Below are positions 21,210-34,260 of a stretch of 64,000 nucleotides of DNA, piece after piece. Origin of the DNA: Agapanthus africanus (taxonomy: Eukaryota; Streptophyta; Magnoliopsida; Asparagales; Amaryllidaceae); contig JASDDO010000016.1 of the NCBI GenBank assembly GCA_030015575.1, forward strand, positions 458,504,141 to 458,568,140, read 5' to 3'. Made by a program: the position numbers and the translations under genes. The number at the start of each line of letters is the position of its first letter. The stretch's first letter is position 1. The notes below the pieces were generated by a model. That model had not been told where the DNA came from. It saw only the letters and a list, made by a program, of their open reading frames with translations, and ran no database searches.

Positions 21210-22446
21210 GTGATGGATTCTCTCAACAACACCAGTACCAACATCAATGGCAACACACCACCACCTACCTTACCACCTCCCCCTACCATTGCTGCTCCAC
21301 TTAATGAACAGACGGTGCTTTTAGAAGCCATCAAAAGTCTTCTGGATGACCAACAGCAGCAGATTGCTATTCTCATGAGCCGCTCGAAAGCCGAAGCACC
21401 CGAAGTAAAACAATTTCGTGCATTGCATCCAAGAAACTTTTCAGGGAAAGAAATTCCTCTTGAGGCTGAAGAATAGGCCCAAAGTATCGAGGAAGACCTT
21501 GCAGCAACGCAGGTACCAGACATAGCTTGGGTTCGTATGGCCAAGCTCCAGCTCACCGACAATGCAAGAGTCTGGTGGAAATCCGAGAAAAACCGTCTCA
21601 CACAACCAATAGAGTGGAAGACGTTCTGCGATCTGTTCGATGCGAAGTTTTCCCCCGAAACTGCTCGCTTTGCGATAGAACAACAGTTCATCCACCTCTA
21701 ACAAAGATCTATGTGGGTAAAATCAGTGGATGAATATGATACCGAATTCATCATGTTTAGCACGTAAAGAATTCATATCACATTTTGTTCCGTAAAACAC
21801 ATTTATATCTTGATATCAACATCTTATCAGGTCCACGGCACACTTGATCCCGAACGATGAGATTCGGTCTAGACAACAGGGCTTAGACCCGGACTCATGA
21901 ACCCGTACTAAAGGCAGCACGCTGTTATGAAGCTGTGGTCAAGAAGAAGGGTGAGGCTCAAACAGCCAGAATCAAACACCTTGCTACCTAGATGATAGAA
22001 GGAGCCTTTTCTAGGTCGAATTTTGCACCCAAGAGGCCAAGAGGATCGTTTAACCGTTCCAGTCCATATTTCTGTTTCTACTACAAGAGAATTGGACACC
22101 TGGCGAAGAACTGCAGGCGTGCAAATGGCATTGTTTGATTTGTGGCGCATCTACTCACTCTATAGGAACATGCTCATATCGTCTGAACACAAAACTAGCA
22201 CCCAAACTCACAATTACAGCTCCGCAGAGGCCATCCATTCAGGCACCTGCACCCTGCTTAGCTCTTCCTGCACCAACTCCATATGAACCACCTGCACAAC
22301 CTCAGCATCAATTCCATCAGGCATAGAGAAACGTGCCTCAAGGGCAGAGGAATGTGCCTCCGGGAAGGAGGAATGTACCGAGACGACAGGCTATTACAAT
22401 GACGATCGAGGAGGCCGAAGCCACAGGACAAGTCATCACCGGTAAA
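21210..22446 (+). pseudogene. Gypsy gag, broken, 5' part of gag-pol
   Basis: It starts at ATG 21210 (MDSLNNTSTNINGN), followed by a Pro-rich stretch and the gag core (VKQFRALHPRNFSGKEIPLE; VRMAKLQLTDNARVWWKSEK; WKTFCDLFDAKF). Stops occur at 21474 and about 21701, with frameshifts before KAARCYEAVVKKKGEAQTAR. The first zinc knuckle reads CFYYKRIGHLAKNC: the second Cys of CX2CX4HX4C is Tyr (22082-22084). A second CX2C-like motif (STHSIGTCSYRLNTK) follows in a broken frame. The frame ends at ATGQVITGK, where the LARD-like element is inserted; protease resumes after 32373. Confidence 0.85.
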
Positions 22447-24470
22447 TGTAAGTGCACGGCAGCGCCCCGGCCGTCTGAACGAGGCCAAAATGCGGAAACA
22501 TAAATTTTTCTTTAAACAGAAACCGGTGCTACCGCGTACTATAAAACCTGGATCGGGCCATTAACCTAATGATAGCAAACAAGAGAATGGGTAGAGAGCT
22601 ATACCGAGTGATCCGTGTCCTTCGGTTTTCGGCCACCATTCCAATCTCCCCGCGGCAACTCCGGTCTTCGTCTCCTCGACGGAAAGGGCACCACATCGAG
22701 AAGTCTTTTTACGGGCTCCCGCTTCGTCCGAAGCAACTCGGGCACGAAGTGTGCTAGCCGACGTGCCCAAGGTCAAGTAGAGAATATTGTGATCACTTTG
22801 TCTCTTGCATCCATGGCTTTGGATGGATGTTAAAGTGTTGCCATTGATGGAAGCAATGAGCTAGAGGAAGAAGAAGAAGAACAAGAGCTTTTCTTTTCTT
22901 TTTCTTTTCTTTTGTTGGAATGAGAGTGAGAGAGTGAGATGGTGAAAATACAAGACCAATAAAACCAACCATGGCAGCCCCCCTCTCTCTCCATCTCATT
23001 TCAACACGTTAAACAATCCACTAATGTGACATTTTTGCCAAAAAAGAGACCATGAGTCATCTATATGTCCATGTCACATTAATGCATGTCATAATGAAAA
23101 TCTAGCTCATTATTTCCTTAGGCAAACATTAATCCAAACGTTTGCCATAAAAAAAAGATCCGGCAATATCTAAAGTAAACTCGTGACGGATCACAAGGAT
23201 ACCCCTCACCTGTATATACATACATGCATCCGCATTCCGACTGAATGCGAATGCGACGAGACTAAAGTAATCCAACAAATCTAATACTAGGATCCGGTTT
23301 AAACCAAAGCCCACCAGTATGATCCGCCCGATCATGATCCGTGCAATACCGCACGTATATGATCGAACCCTGCCATATATCATACGGCCTCTACAACGTT
23401 TCGCCTGAAACTTGAGAAACTGTCTGTGGGGGACTCTAAAAGACTCGTCAATACTTTGGCTGTGGATTTAACCACTAGCACGTCAGTGGTACTAGCTGTA
23501 CGTAACGGGCCACCAGGTATTGACCAAAAGGGAGGTCGATGAGCGAACTCATCCTGACACCTTACTGAGCCTGTCAGTGACAATATCCGTACAGTCCGGT
23601 CCATTCGTCTATGAGTATCGCATGGCGGGCTTAGGGGGTTGGTAAAAGTCAGACCCCCAAAAGCGGTACAAGTCGTGTCGGAGTGTAGCCCAGAACACCC
23701 TGAGATACTACTGGAATACCTACCAGTAAATCTCCTGCCTCGGCCGAGCGCTTTGTGTAATGGCTCTCCTAGACATAGCGCGATCTCACCCCCAATACCG
23801 GGAGAGACGAACCCCTGCAGATCCGCTCACTGCTTCCATGTGGCTCGGGAGTGTACCCAACTAAAACCTGTTTGCATGACTCCTTTGAGCCGTGGTAGGG
23901 TAGTAATCAAAGTACAGTGGGAACTCACACGAGACAAATGACGATCTCAGGTCGATGAACTAACCTGTACACATGTCACCAGGGAACTGCTATCTGACGT
24001 CTGGTATAATCCCAACTAGCATGTTCCCGGCGAGTCCTGTCCGGTGTACTTATAACCCAATGAGCACCTGTATACATCTTAGGTGAACCAACTGACACCA
24101 GTGGCTTGTGAGACCGGCCACCGCCCCTCGTCGGGGTCTCGACTGTATACACTAGTCTACTCTGGAGTATCGATGCCCTGTCTCGAAACTCTCTCGACTA
24201 GGGACCTTTTAAGGATGTGCTTATAGACCCCAACTCCCACGTATATGATCGCCATCATACTGCTGGCCGTCAAGCAAGAATCCTAAGGGCTCTATCAACA
24301 TGTAATAGCGACCAGTAATGTCACCTAAAGCAGTACACGATGATAAAGATAAACCAGATAGCATACTATCATCTTGAGTAAGACTGTCCTACCGGCATAG
24401 GTCTTTCCTCAATCATTGCAATCACGTGCCTGTGATCCAATAATTGACTCTGAGGGCACTATATCCAACA
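22447..24470 (-). repeat. LARD 3' LTR (2024 bp)
   Basis: Nearly identical to 30353-32368. In the first 245 bases I count about ten differences, mostly C/T, so this insertion is older than the copia element. On the minus strand it is preceded by the purine tract AAGTGGGAGAT (24471-24481). Small open frames within it are not conserved in frame between the copies. Confidence 0.9.
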
Positions 24471-25547
24471 ATCTCCCACTTGCACTCAAGGCTAATTATT
24501 GCGATGTCGCATACTCACAGCCCGTGTGATACCGAACACCCAACTCCTCTACTAATCAGTCTCACAAAGCCCGTTTGCGAAACTATTGCGTTTGAGGAAT
24601 AGCCTCAGTGAGTGGATCCGCCCTGATGTTTCTTTCTATGTCTCTCTTAATCTCAAGTTCGCGGAGAAGCCCATCTCCCGAAATGAGCAATACCTTTCTT
24701 AGAATATGTTTGGATGTCTGATGGGACCTAGTTCATAAATGAACTCCAAATCCAAACTTCTTAGACTGTATCGTCAACTGAAACCAATCAGTATCCTGCG
24801 CCATGCCTCCCTCAGTATCCCCTTGGACCACCTGTCCAAACTACTGCCCCTCATCAGAGGGAAAACTATAACTCTGACAGTCGCTCTGTCATCCAGGTCA
24901 CCTTGGAAGCCAGGAATGATAAGTGTCTTCTTAAAGAGGCCGTCGTTATCATATTCCTAGAACATCCACTTATGTTCTAAAACTGCTTCCGATCGTTTCT
25001 CCAGGATTGGATTAATATCAACTTATTGCATCTAGTGCAAAAATATCTGGTGTGGTACTTGACATCTCAAGATTGACTCAATTGCCTAGCAAGTGATCTG
25101 CCAATCATGCACATCCCTCTCCCCTTTAGTCTGTAAGACACCTTTAGAGAGGGTGACTCCATCATCTGCAGGTACACTACCGTGCCAGGATTCGTCCATT
25201 CTAAAACACCTTTAGAATGCTGTCTAAATACCCAGATTGGGAAACTACCCAAATCTAGATCTAAAACCATAGATCTAGTAACCAGAATGTCTGATATAAT
25301 ATCCAATTTCTATGTGGAGAAACCACTGTGTGACAACCAAAGTATAACCGATCGTAGTATAGGAACATCACTTCCTACTCTGTGTATGTCATCCAAATAC
25401 CAGGACATCACACCCTACTACCTTCTTAACAAATCCATCCCCTATTCTGATGAAGTCAAAGCTATGACTGTCACATCAGAAATAGATAATCTATCTCCGC
25501 TATATCTGCTTTAGTCTATAAATAGACATAAGCCACTTGTCCACTAT

Positions 25548-25840
25548 ACTTCCGCTGCTCCCACTGACTACGACAACCCTATGGCAGAATAATATACACG
25601 TACACTTCTAAAGCTATTTTAGAACAACGCTATACTCATCCTCCTGCCGGGTCTCATAGCCTGGAACAACAGTAGTGTCAAGTCCCCACTTAGCTTCCGC
25701 TGCTCCCACTGACCATGACAACCCTCTGGCGGAGTCATATAGAAGTACACTTCTAAAGCTAGTTTAGAATGACGCTATACTCATCCTCCTGCCGGGTCTC
25801 ACAGTCTGGAACAACAATAATGGCAAGTCTGGATAAACAA
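25548..25840. repeat. Tandem duplication, about 146-bp unit, in LARD
   Basis: Two copies starting CTTCCGCTGCTCCCACTGAC at about 25548 and 25694. Each contains TCCTCCTGCCGGGTCTCA and ends in an AACAACA..TGGCAAGTC-like stretch. Confidence 0.8.
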
Positions 25841-27184
25841 GAACCTCCCTGTCACCGTCTTTGAGGCTACCGGAATACCTCTCGGGTGCCTGAGGTTACC
25901 CACCATATCTGCGGAGTGGCCAATGGAATGTCAAATTAGATTGAATCTTTAGGTTCTAATCAAATTTTCAGTAATCGTTTGCGGTTCTGGAATCACTTCC
26001 AGTTCTACCATACTCCCACTACTGTTTTCTGAAAAAATCCATTTTTATTAAAACTGTGGCGAGTCAAGAACAATATCACTATTGATCTTCCAGATGGTAG
26101 AAAGTCAACCCTCGTCATAGCCCGGGTCAACCCACAAACAGCCATTACAGAGACGTGCCTTGAGTTATCCAGAGTTTGGTTTTAAGCATAAGCCGGACAA
26201 CTCCCCGTACCTTAACATCGTTAAGATATGAACTGTTCTATATCCAATATAGAAACAGAGACACTGATTTAATTGGAACCAGATTCAAATCATGCAACTG
26301 TCTCCAGTGCATGTCAATTAAATGGAGAGAGGCCGATCAGCATTACTCAACTTAGGAATACATCCAGATATGAGTAACCTGAAAGAGAAGCAATTTCTCA
26401 TAATCATTACTATCATCTGAATACCATACACAAGTATCCACATCTTCGATCACCTTGAAGAATCCTGATACTTGCAATACCTGGTTCTCTACTTTATTCA
26501 TATACCTATAGCTTCTCAAAATACGGACCTTGTGTTTCTACGAAACACCTGTCTAAAAACTAGAGAAGTCATAAGTAAACCGAATATAGTACGAGGACCA
26601 ACCCCTCTATCCTAATGGACACTGGACAACATACAATACTCTGTATAAGTCCCCTGAGTCTAATAACTCAATTCCTGTGTGTCGTAGGTTGAAAACTGTA
26701 CTTATGGTTAAGAAGAATTACACCGCTGTTTAATACTCCTTACCTAACCATCTACTGATATAGGTAAATGTCATAGACATAATTTCAAAAAGTTATATCT
26801 CACTCTATAAAAATAGATGTACAGATATGTCAATTTGAAATTGGTGTATAACAACGGATATTCAAAACCAAATATTTGCCGTCCGGCAAACAACCCAGGT
26901 GATTTCCTTAAATATCACCAATTACGATGAATTCCGATATAATGAGGATGATCACTTAATTCCCAATAACTTACTGCCACTCATCATCTATAAAACCATA
27001 CAGATGTGAGAATCATACCTGGTAAATACATACCCTGGAGCAAGTGTCTGATTGGGAAATCAGTTTTCTTTTAACAGTACACAGTGAAACTGAAACATTG
27101 AAATATTTCGTAGGGGTATCCGGGTATTCCTAGCAATGCCTCTTCCATTATCCAGATTCACAACTGTAACCGTATATTTCTTTA

Positions 27185-27975
27185 CCATCTCCAAATCCCT
27201 TTATATGTCTTTAGTCATTACCTTCTGTACACCCTCTTAGGCTAAATGGTTTTCTTCCTTCCCTACCGTTCGACACCAGCCTATGGTTTGGAAGAAGACT
27301 ATCCAATAAGCATAATGGGTGTACTGTCCTAATCCTAGGAGCACTCGCAACCCGAGAGAAGGTAAAGATAAAAGACAACTGAATAAACCTTATTCCTATT
27401 TCTCCTGAACCAGAATCCATCCCCGAACTGGAACAAGTTCCTTTCGAGTTCGTATATAACTATACGATGGAGTATCCAAATAACTGTGGATCTTCGTAGT
27501 GATACGGAGTGTTCTGGAGAAATACAAAGGTGAAGTGGGAGTGGTAAAGAAACACTTGGTTTGGTCGTGAATAGCAGTCACAATTTACTTTGCCCTCCTT
27601 CTAATCCCTTTATATTTCTTTACTCAATACCTTCTGTACACCACACTTAGGCTAATCGGCTTTCTTCATTCCCTACCGTTCGGCACCTGCCTATGGTTTG
27701 GAAGAAGACTATCCAATTAGCGTAATGGGTGTACTGTTCCTAATTCAAGGAGCACTCGCAACCTGAGAGAAGGTAAAAGGAAAATACAACTGAATAGTCT
27801 ATTCGTTTTCTCCAGAACCGGAAACCATTCTCGAATCTGGAACATGTTCCTTCGAGTTCGTATATAACCATACGGTGGTTTTATCCAATGGAAGTGGATG
27901 TTCGTAGTAAAACGGGGTGTCCTGAAGAAAAAGGGTAAAAGTAGGAGTGGCAATGAGGTATGCAACTCTAACAAT
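27185..27975. repeat. Tandem duplication, about 400-bp unit, in LARD
   Basis: Unit 1 (about 27185-27580) and unit 2 (about 27595-27970) share CTATGGTTTGGAAGAAGACT, GGAGCACTCGCAACC, GAGAGAAGGTAAA and CGAGTTCGTATATAAC in the same order. They have diverged substantially, so the duplication is older than the LTR split. Confidence 0.8.
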
Positions 27976-28689
27976 CCAAAAGCCAGTGTTTAAGAAGGTT
28001 CGGTTAATTTTGGTCACTGAGTCATAGTCAAGGGTCGGGCCATAGTCGCTTCCAAAGAGAGAGAGAAAAGAAACACTCAGCGTGCACTCTAATCTAGATC
28101 AGAATGGTTATCAATTTATCTAATCAGGAAACCTCCCACTGTAACCTCAAATTCTCCTCCAAACCTGAAAGAAGAATTAGTCGGGATCACCCGAGGAGTA
28201 AACCAACTCATCAGTGGGAATCGGGATCCAACTATCATCGCATGATAACGTGACGGAATCCACTCACGTTATCACACTCCAGAAGGTATGCACATGCCTG
28301 GCAAGTTTCAGTTTCTTTAGAAACTCCCGATGTGATTTTTACTCCTAGGACCCAAGTGACCTTGACACAGTCAACAAATCAAAGAGTCTTAGTCAAGTTC
28401 AACCCGTCATTATCCTGGATTGCATTAAACCCACCCGTACGAGCCCTTGACACAGTCAACAAGGCCGCACGACTGTCCTAACCAATCCCATTAATATGCC
28501 ACAAACGAACAATACTTAGCTACCGTACACTACGCCTTGACACAGTCAACAAACGCAGCACGAATACTAAGTAATACTTGTAAGAAATGACGGAGGGCTA
28601 CGTCCAGATTTTGGCGAAAAACTTTTAACGTAATGAACTTGATATCGTTGAAGGAACTGCATAGCTTTTTATAAAAATATAGTGGCGAA

Positions 28690-28965
28690 AACAATTTGCT
28701 AAAGAGGTCACTCCCGGTGAAGGGATCTCGGCTCTTTCCCCGTAGAATGAGGTGCAGGATATTCCAACTGAATACCACGATGCAAAGCAAAAAGTAATCG
28801 GCTATAGTGAAGTTATTGCCCTGACGCAAACTTCTGTCCAAGGGGTCACTCCCGATGAAGGGATCTCGGCCCTTACCTCGTCGACTGAGGTGCTGGATAT
28901 TCATAACCGAATACCACTGTGCAAAACAAAAGAGAACGTCCTTGCAATAACAGCTTTTTAAAATA
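28690..28965. repeat. Tandem duplication, about 140-bp unit, in LARD
   Basis: Two copies of GGTCACTCCCGGTGAAGGGA..GAGGTGCAGGATATTC..GAATACCAC, at about 28705 and 28848. The duplication creates the longest open frame in the element (minus strand, 149 codons), which is therefore an artefact of the repeat. Confidence 0.8.
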
Positions 28966-30339
28966 TGTTCCAACAACATCAGAATAGGTTTGTTTAGTTT
29001 GCATTGATCTGAATCAATGCAGTCCCATCAATTGATCACACTAATAAAGAACGAAAATACGATGTACGTATATGCCATCCGCATTCGCCACTGGGTCCCG
29101 TCATCACCCGTTAGATTACTTAACTAACGATAGAGCGGGGACTGGACTGGCGCGTATGCAAAACATATACAACATCTACTAGTATATATATCAATATATA
29201 ATAATCGCTCAAGACGTGATAAAATGCAACATCACAGAAATGTAATAAGCATCACAGAACAATACAGATATCTGGGATCCCCGGGTTTCATAGACCCGCT
29301 ACTGAAACCCGATGTTCCCCTGGTCGTGTGGATAGCCTGTGCAATGAAAATCCTAGACCTCTACGGGCGCGGCAAGTCACCCGCCAAAACCTGAAACGAG
29401 GCAGCCCCCTTCAGCAACGTGAATGGGCCACCCAGCACTTCACGGAATCCAGTAACTTGGGCACCCCTCCTTGGGTCAACCTATACCCCCTACGAGTGCG
29501 GCGAATAGCCCGCCAATTCTAAAGTGAGGCCCCCTCCTTCTCAACGCCATGAGATGCGGGCCCGTTGCCCTCTAGAACCCGGCTACCCGTACACCCCTCC
29601 GCGGGGTAATTCTAGTACAGAAAGTAAAAATATACAACGGGTACATCGACCTCAGCTCGGTCGTGCCCCAAAAGAATAATATACAAACAGGCAGTGACGG
29701 CAGTCCACATGTCGGACGCTCGCCCCGCAATATCAAATGTATATATACAACCAAACTGTACTACCATTGCATCCAGGTTATCCACCACGACAAATCCGTA
29801 ACATCACAACACAACACAGAACATCAACGTGAATGTCACGTTCGCAAATCCGTCTAAAATGGCTATAGCAGTTAGACAGGATTTACCGATCAAATGACAT
29901 TAACGGTCGCAGATATAATGTAAATACTGTGAACTAACATTTTTAAAATTTTCGATCGACTAAATTTCCCGAAGTGGGCCCCAAGCACAATACCCAGCAC
30001 TTAAATAAATCTGGGCCCAAAATAAAAATACCAGAAACCCCATTTCCAAGACAGAGACCACCTGAAGAAATTTGGTCCAATGAAGAGCTATAATGGCGGC
30101 GGAACCGCGGCCAAAACTTGGGTTTGGCCGCGGTTCCGCGGCGATCCTGAGGAATTAGACTACCAAATTTCTACAGTGACCCTAAAAAACCCTGCCTGAT
30201 TTTCTGTAATACACCAAATAATTTTTAGAGCACAGAAAAAAATCGACAGAAACTGATGAAATGAAAACGCGGTTTCGGAAATTTTGTTCGATCGATACTT
30301 TAAACACGTTAGAGCAAGTTAGTAAAAGTTAATGGCGTG

Positions 30340-30351
30340 GCTCTGATACCA
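30340..30351 (-). other. LARD primer binding site
   Basis: On the minus strand TGGTATCAGAGC, continuing CACGCC, starts one base inside the right LTR. This is a perfect match to the plant initiator tRNA-Met primer sequence and fixes the orientation of the element. Confidence 0.9.
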
Positions 30352-30352
30352 A

Positions 30353-32368
30353 TGTAAGTGCACGGCAGCGCTCCGGCCGTCTGAACGAGGCCAAAATGCG
30401 GAAACATAAACTTTTCTTTAAACAGAAACCGGCGCTACCGCGTACTATAAAACCCGGATCGGGCCATTAACCTAATGCTAGCAAACAAGAGAATGGGTAG
30501 AGAGCTATACCGAGTGATCCGTGTCCTTCGGTCTTCGGCCACCATTCTGATCTCCCCGCGGCAACTCCGGTCTTCGTCTCCTCGTCGAAAAGGGCACCAC
30601 ATCGAGAAGTCTTTTTACGGGCTCCCGCTTCGTCCGAAGCAACTCGGGCACGAAGTGTGCTAGCCGACGTGCCCAAGATGAAGTAGAGAATGTTGTGATC
30701 ACTTTATCTCTTGCATCCATGGTTTTGGATGGAGGTTGAAGTGTTGCCATTGATGGAAGCAATGAGCTAGAGGAAGAAGAAGAAGAACAAGAGCTTTTAT
30801 TTTTCTTTTCTTTTATTTTGTTGGAATGAGAGTGAGAGAGTGAGATGGTGAAAATACAAGACCAATAAAACCAACCATGGCAGCCCCTCTCTCTCTCCAT
30901 CTCATTTCAACACATTAAACAATCCACTAATGTGACATTTTTGCCAAAAAAGAGACCATGAGTCATCTATATGTCCATGTCACATTAATGCATGTTATGA
31001 TGAAAATCTAGCTCATTATTTCCTTAGGCAAACATTAATCCAAACGTTTGCCATAACAAAAAGATCCGGCAACATCTAAAGTAAACTCGTGATGGATCAC
31101 AAGGATACCCCTCACCTGTATATACATATATGCATCCGTATTCCGACTGAATGCGAATGCGATGAGACTAAAGTAATCTAACAAATCTAATACTAGGATC
31201 CGGTTTAAACCAAAGCCCACCAAGATGATCCGCCCGATCATGATCCGTGCAATACCGCACGTATATGATCGAACCCTGCCATATATCATACGGCCTCTAC
31301 AACGTTTCGCCCGAAACTTGAGAAACTGACTGTGGGGGACTCTAAAAGACTCGTCAATACTTTGGCTGTGGATTTAACCACTAGCACGTCAGTGGTACTA
31401 GCTGTACGTAACGGGCCACCAGGTATTGACCAAAAGGGAGGTCGATGAGCGAACTCATCCTGACACCTTACTGAGCCTGTCAGTGACAATATCCGTACAG
31501 TCCGGTCCATTCGTCTATGAGTTTCGCATGGCGGGCTTAGGGGGTTGGTAAAAGTCAGACCCCCAAAAGCGGTACAAGTCGTGTCGGAGTGTAGCCCAGA
31601 ACACCCTGAGATACTACTGGAATACCTACCAGTAAATCTCCTGCCTCGGCCGAGGGCTTTGTGTAATGGCTCTCCTAGACACAGCGCGATCTCACCCCCA
31701 ATACCGGGAGAGATGAACCCCTGTAGATCCGCTCACTGCCTCCATGTGGCTCGGGACTGTACCCAACTAAAACCTGTTTGCACGACTCCTTTGAGCCATG
31801 GTAGGGTAGTAATCAAAGCACAGTGGGAACTCACACGAGACAAATGATGATCTCAGGTCGATGAACTAACCTGTACACATGTCACCAGGGAACTGCTATT
31901 TGACATCTGGTATAATCCCAACTAGCATATTCCCGGCGAGTCCTGTCCGGTGTACTCATAACCCAATGAGCACCTGTATACATCTTAGGTGAACCAACTG
32001 ACACCAGTGGCTTGTGAGACCGGCCACCGCCCCTCGTCGGGGTCTCAACTGTATACACTAGTCTACTCTGGAGTATCGATGCCCTGTCTCGAAACTCCCT
32101 CGACTATTAAGGATGTGCTTATAGACCCCAGCTCCCACGTATATGATCGCCATCATACTGCTGGCCGTCACGCAAGAATCCTAAGGGCTCTATCAATGTG
32201 TAATAGCGATCAGTAATGTCACCTAAAGCAGTACACGATGATAAAGATAAACCAGATAGCATACTATCATCTTGAGTAAGACTGTCCTACCAGCATAGGT
32301 CCTCCCTCAACCATTGCAATCACGTGCCTGTGATCCAATAATTGACTCCGAGGGCACTATATCCAACA
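30353..32368 (-). repeat. LARD 5' LTR (2016 bp)
   Basis: The partner of 22447-24470, with the same TGTAAGTGCACGG and ATATCCAACA ends. It is followed by the right target duplication GTAAA (32369-32373), after which the gypsy host sequence resumes. Confidence 0.9.
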
Positions 32369-32373
32369 GTAAA

Positions 32374-34260
32374 TTCTCCCATCCTTTCAACCTTTCAATT
32401 CTTGTGCATCATTATACTATCCCTATATCTAAACACAACCTCACACCAATTAGGTACTATACTAGTTGCCAACCTTTCTGCACTTGCACTTTTCGACACT
32501 GGAGCTTCACACTGCTTCATGTCACAACGATTCGTGAGAACGCACGCGATTCCCGTAAAGCCACTCATTTCAAGCTGGAATGCCAGTTCCGGGAATGGAG
32601 TCTTGAAGGAAACTTTGGGATATGATCAGTGCCCAATTGTAGTTAGCGGTTGAGAATTCTACGCAAATTTCAAAGTGCTGGACATACCAAATTTCGATAT
32701 TGTGTTGGGAATAAATTGGCTGGGAGTATTTTATGCTACCATTGACTGTCGTCAAAGGAGAGTAGTATTTGAGATATCAGATCATCCAGTCTTCTATTTC
32801 AAAAGTGGAGATAGAACCTTAGAGCCAAGAAGCTACCGTGCTAAACCGAAGAATGCAGAAGTATTCCCTCTATCAACTGAAGAAGAAAAACCTGAGGTAG
32901 TTCGAGAGTTCGAGGATGTGTTCCCTGAAGACATACCGGGTTTGCCTCCCGATCGAGCTCTTGAATTTAGTATTGATTTACAACCTGGTGTACAATCTGT
33001 AATCAAAGCTCCATTCCGATTAAGTCTGGAGGGATTGAAGGAGATACGTATTCAGTTGGACGAACTACTGAAGAAAGGTTGGATCCGACCCAGTACTTCA
33101 AGTTGAGGATATCCGGTGTTACTAGTGAAGAAGAAGGAAGGTTCCTACAAGATGTGTGTGGATTATCGAGCTCTGAACGAAGTGAAAATTAAGAGCAAGT
33201 GTCCACTACCGCGTATCGATGACATTTTCGATCAGTAAGTGGATCTTGTGTCTTTTCAAAACTAGATCTTCGTTCGGGTTACCATCAGGTGAAAGTCAAA
33301 GAGTCCGACATTCTGAAGACGGCGTTTAGGACTCGTTATGGCCATTATGAATATCTCGTAATGCCATTTGGAGTGACCAATGCACCTGCCATCTTTATGA
33401 ACATGATGAACCAAGTTTTCCGAGAGTACTTAAACAGGTTTGCTGTTATCTTCATCAACGACATCCTGGTATATTCAAAAAATCAGAAAGAACACGCCGA
33501 GCACTTACGCATTGTCCTGGAGACATTACGACAACACCAGCTCTACGCCAAATACAACAAGTGTGAATTTTGGCTAGATCAAGTCGGATTTCTCGGACAT
33601 ATCGTTTCAGGAGAAGGAATCTCTGTGGATCCAGCTAAGGTGTCAGCTGTCAGCGAGTGGCCGACACCAAAGACAGTGAAAGATATAAGAAGTTTCTTGG
33701 GCTTAGCAGGATACTACAGACGATTCATTGAAAGATTTTCAAAGATCACAGCACCCCTGACCAAGCTCACATATAAAGACGAAGCATTCGTGTGGTCAGA
33801 AGCATGTGAGAAGGCTTTTGTAGAACTCAAGTTGAGGTTAACCTCTGCACCTATTCTTGTAATACCGGATCAATCTGGCGGATTCGATGTGCATTGTGAT
33901 GCGTCCGGTAAAGTATTAGGATGTGTTCTACACTAGTATGGAAAAGTTGTGGCTTTCGCATCAAGATAACTAAAGATTCGTGAGCGCAACTATCCAACAC
34001 ATGATCTGGAATTGGCAGCCGTCATCTTCGCCCTCAAGATTTGGCGTCACTATTTATTAGAAGAGCGAGTGGATATATACACTGACCACAAAAGTTTGAA
34101 GTATGTATTTACTCAGAAGGAACTCAACATGTGGCAGAGAAAATGGCTAGAACTAATGGTGGATTTCGACATCAACCGACAGTATCAACTTAGGAAGGTG
34201 AACATAGTTCCTGATGCACTTAATCGCCAGCCATTAGCAATGAACCTTATCGCTCAGTAG
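32374..34260 (+). pseudogene. Gypsy protease, reverse transcriptase and RNase H, broken
   Basis: The first 80 bp (32374-32452) do not match the expected gag-protease junction and shift the frame. Protease: ALALFDTGASHCF, so the Asp is intact. [61 protein letters not shown], then FINDILVYS where FIDDILVYS is expected; the first catalytic Asp is Asn (33457-33459). Connection: [19 protein letters not shown]. RNase [46 protein letters not shown]. Stops at about 32652, 33104, 33238, 33935 and 33967, plus a frameshift in 33238-33290. The FIND change alone would abolish polymerase activity. Confidence 0.9.

Larger units (their letters stand above)
24471..30339 (-). other. LARD internal region, no coding capacity seen
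   Basis: I looked for gag zinc knuckles, DTGA, YVDD and integrase motifs on both strands and saw none; stops are frequent everywhere. The region contains several internal duplications, annotated separately. A 17-nt motif CTTGACACAGTCAACAA occurs three times at 28371, 28446 and 28536. Near 30080-30150, GGCGGCGGAACCGCGGCC and GGCCGCGGTTCCGCGGCG form an inverted repeat. Confidence 0.7.
22447..32368 (-). mobile_element. LARD-like non-autonomous LTR retrotransposon
   Basis: 9922 bp bounded by TGTAAGTGCACGG and ATATCCAACA, with target duplication GTAAA (22442-22446 and 32369-32373). LTRs are 22447-24470 and 30353-32368. The primer site lies on the minus strand beside the right LTR, so the element is minus-oriented. 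The 5.9-kb internal region has no recognisable gag or pol in any frame. Long LTRs with a large non-coding interior match the LARD category of elements mobilised in trans. It sits between gag and protease of the gypsy host. A solo LTR of the same family is at 37680-39778. Confidence 0.9.

Noticed and set aside
22561-22776. Open frame in the LARD LTR that reappears at 30467 and 39430-39650
   Set aside because: It reappears only because the LTRs are near-identical DNA. In the older solo LTR it needs a different frame context and start. No codon-level signal is visible by eye.
27211-28017. Short minus-strand frames with similar peptides
   Set aside because: They reflect the 400-bp tandem duplication; stops and frame changes differ between units.
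28530-28979. 149-codon minus-strand frame in the LARD interior
   Set aside because: It spans a tandem duplication, has no known domain, and nothing shows that it is conserved. An artefact of the repeat.
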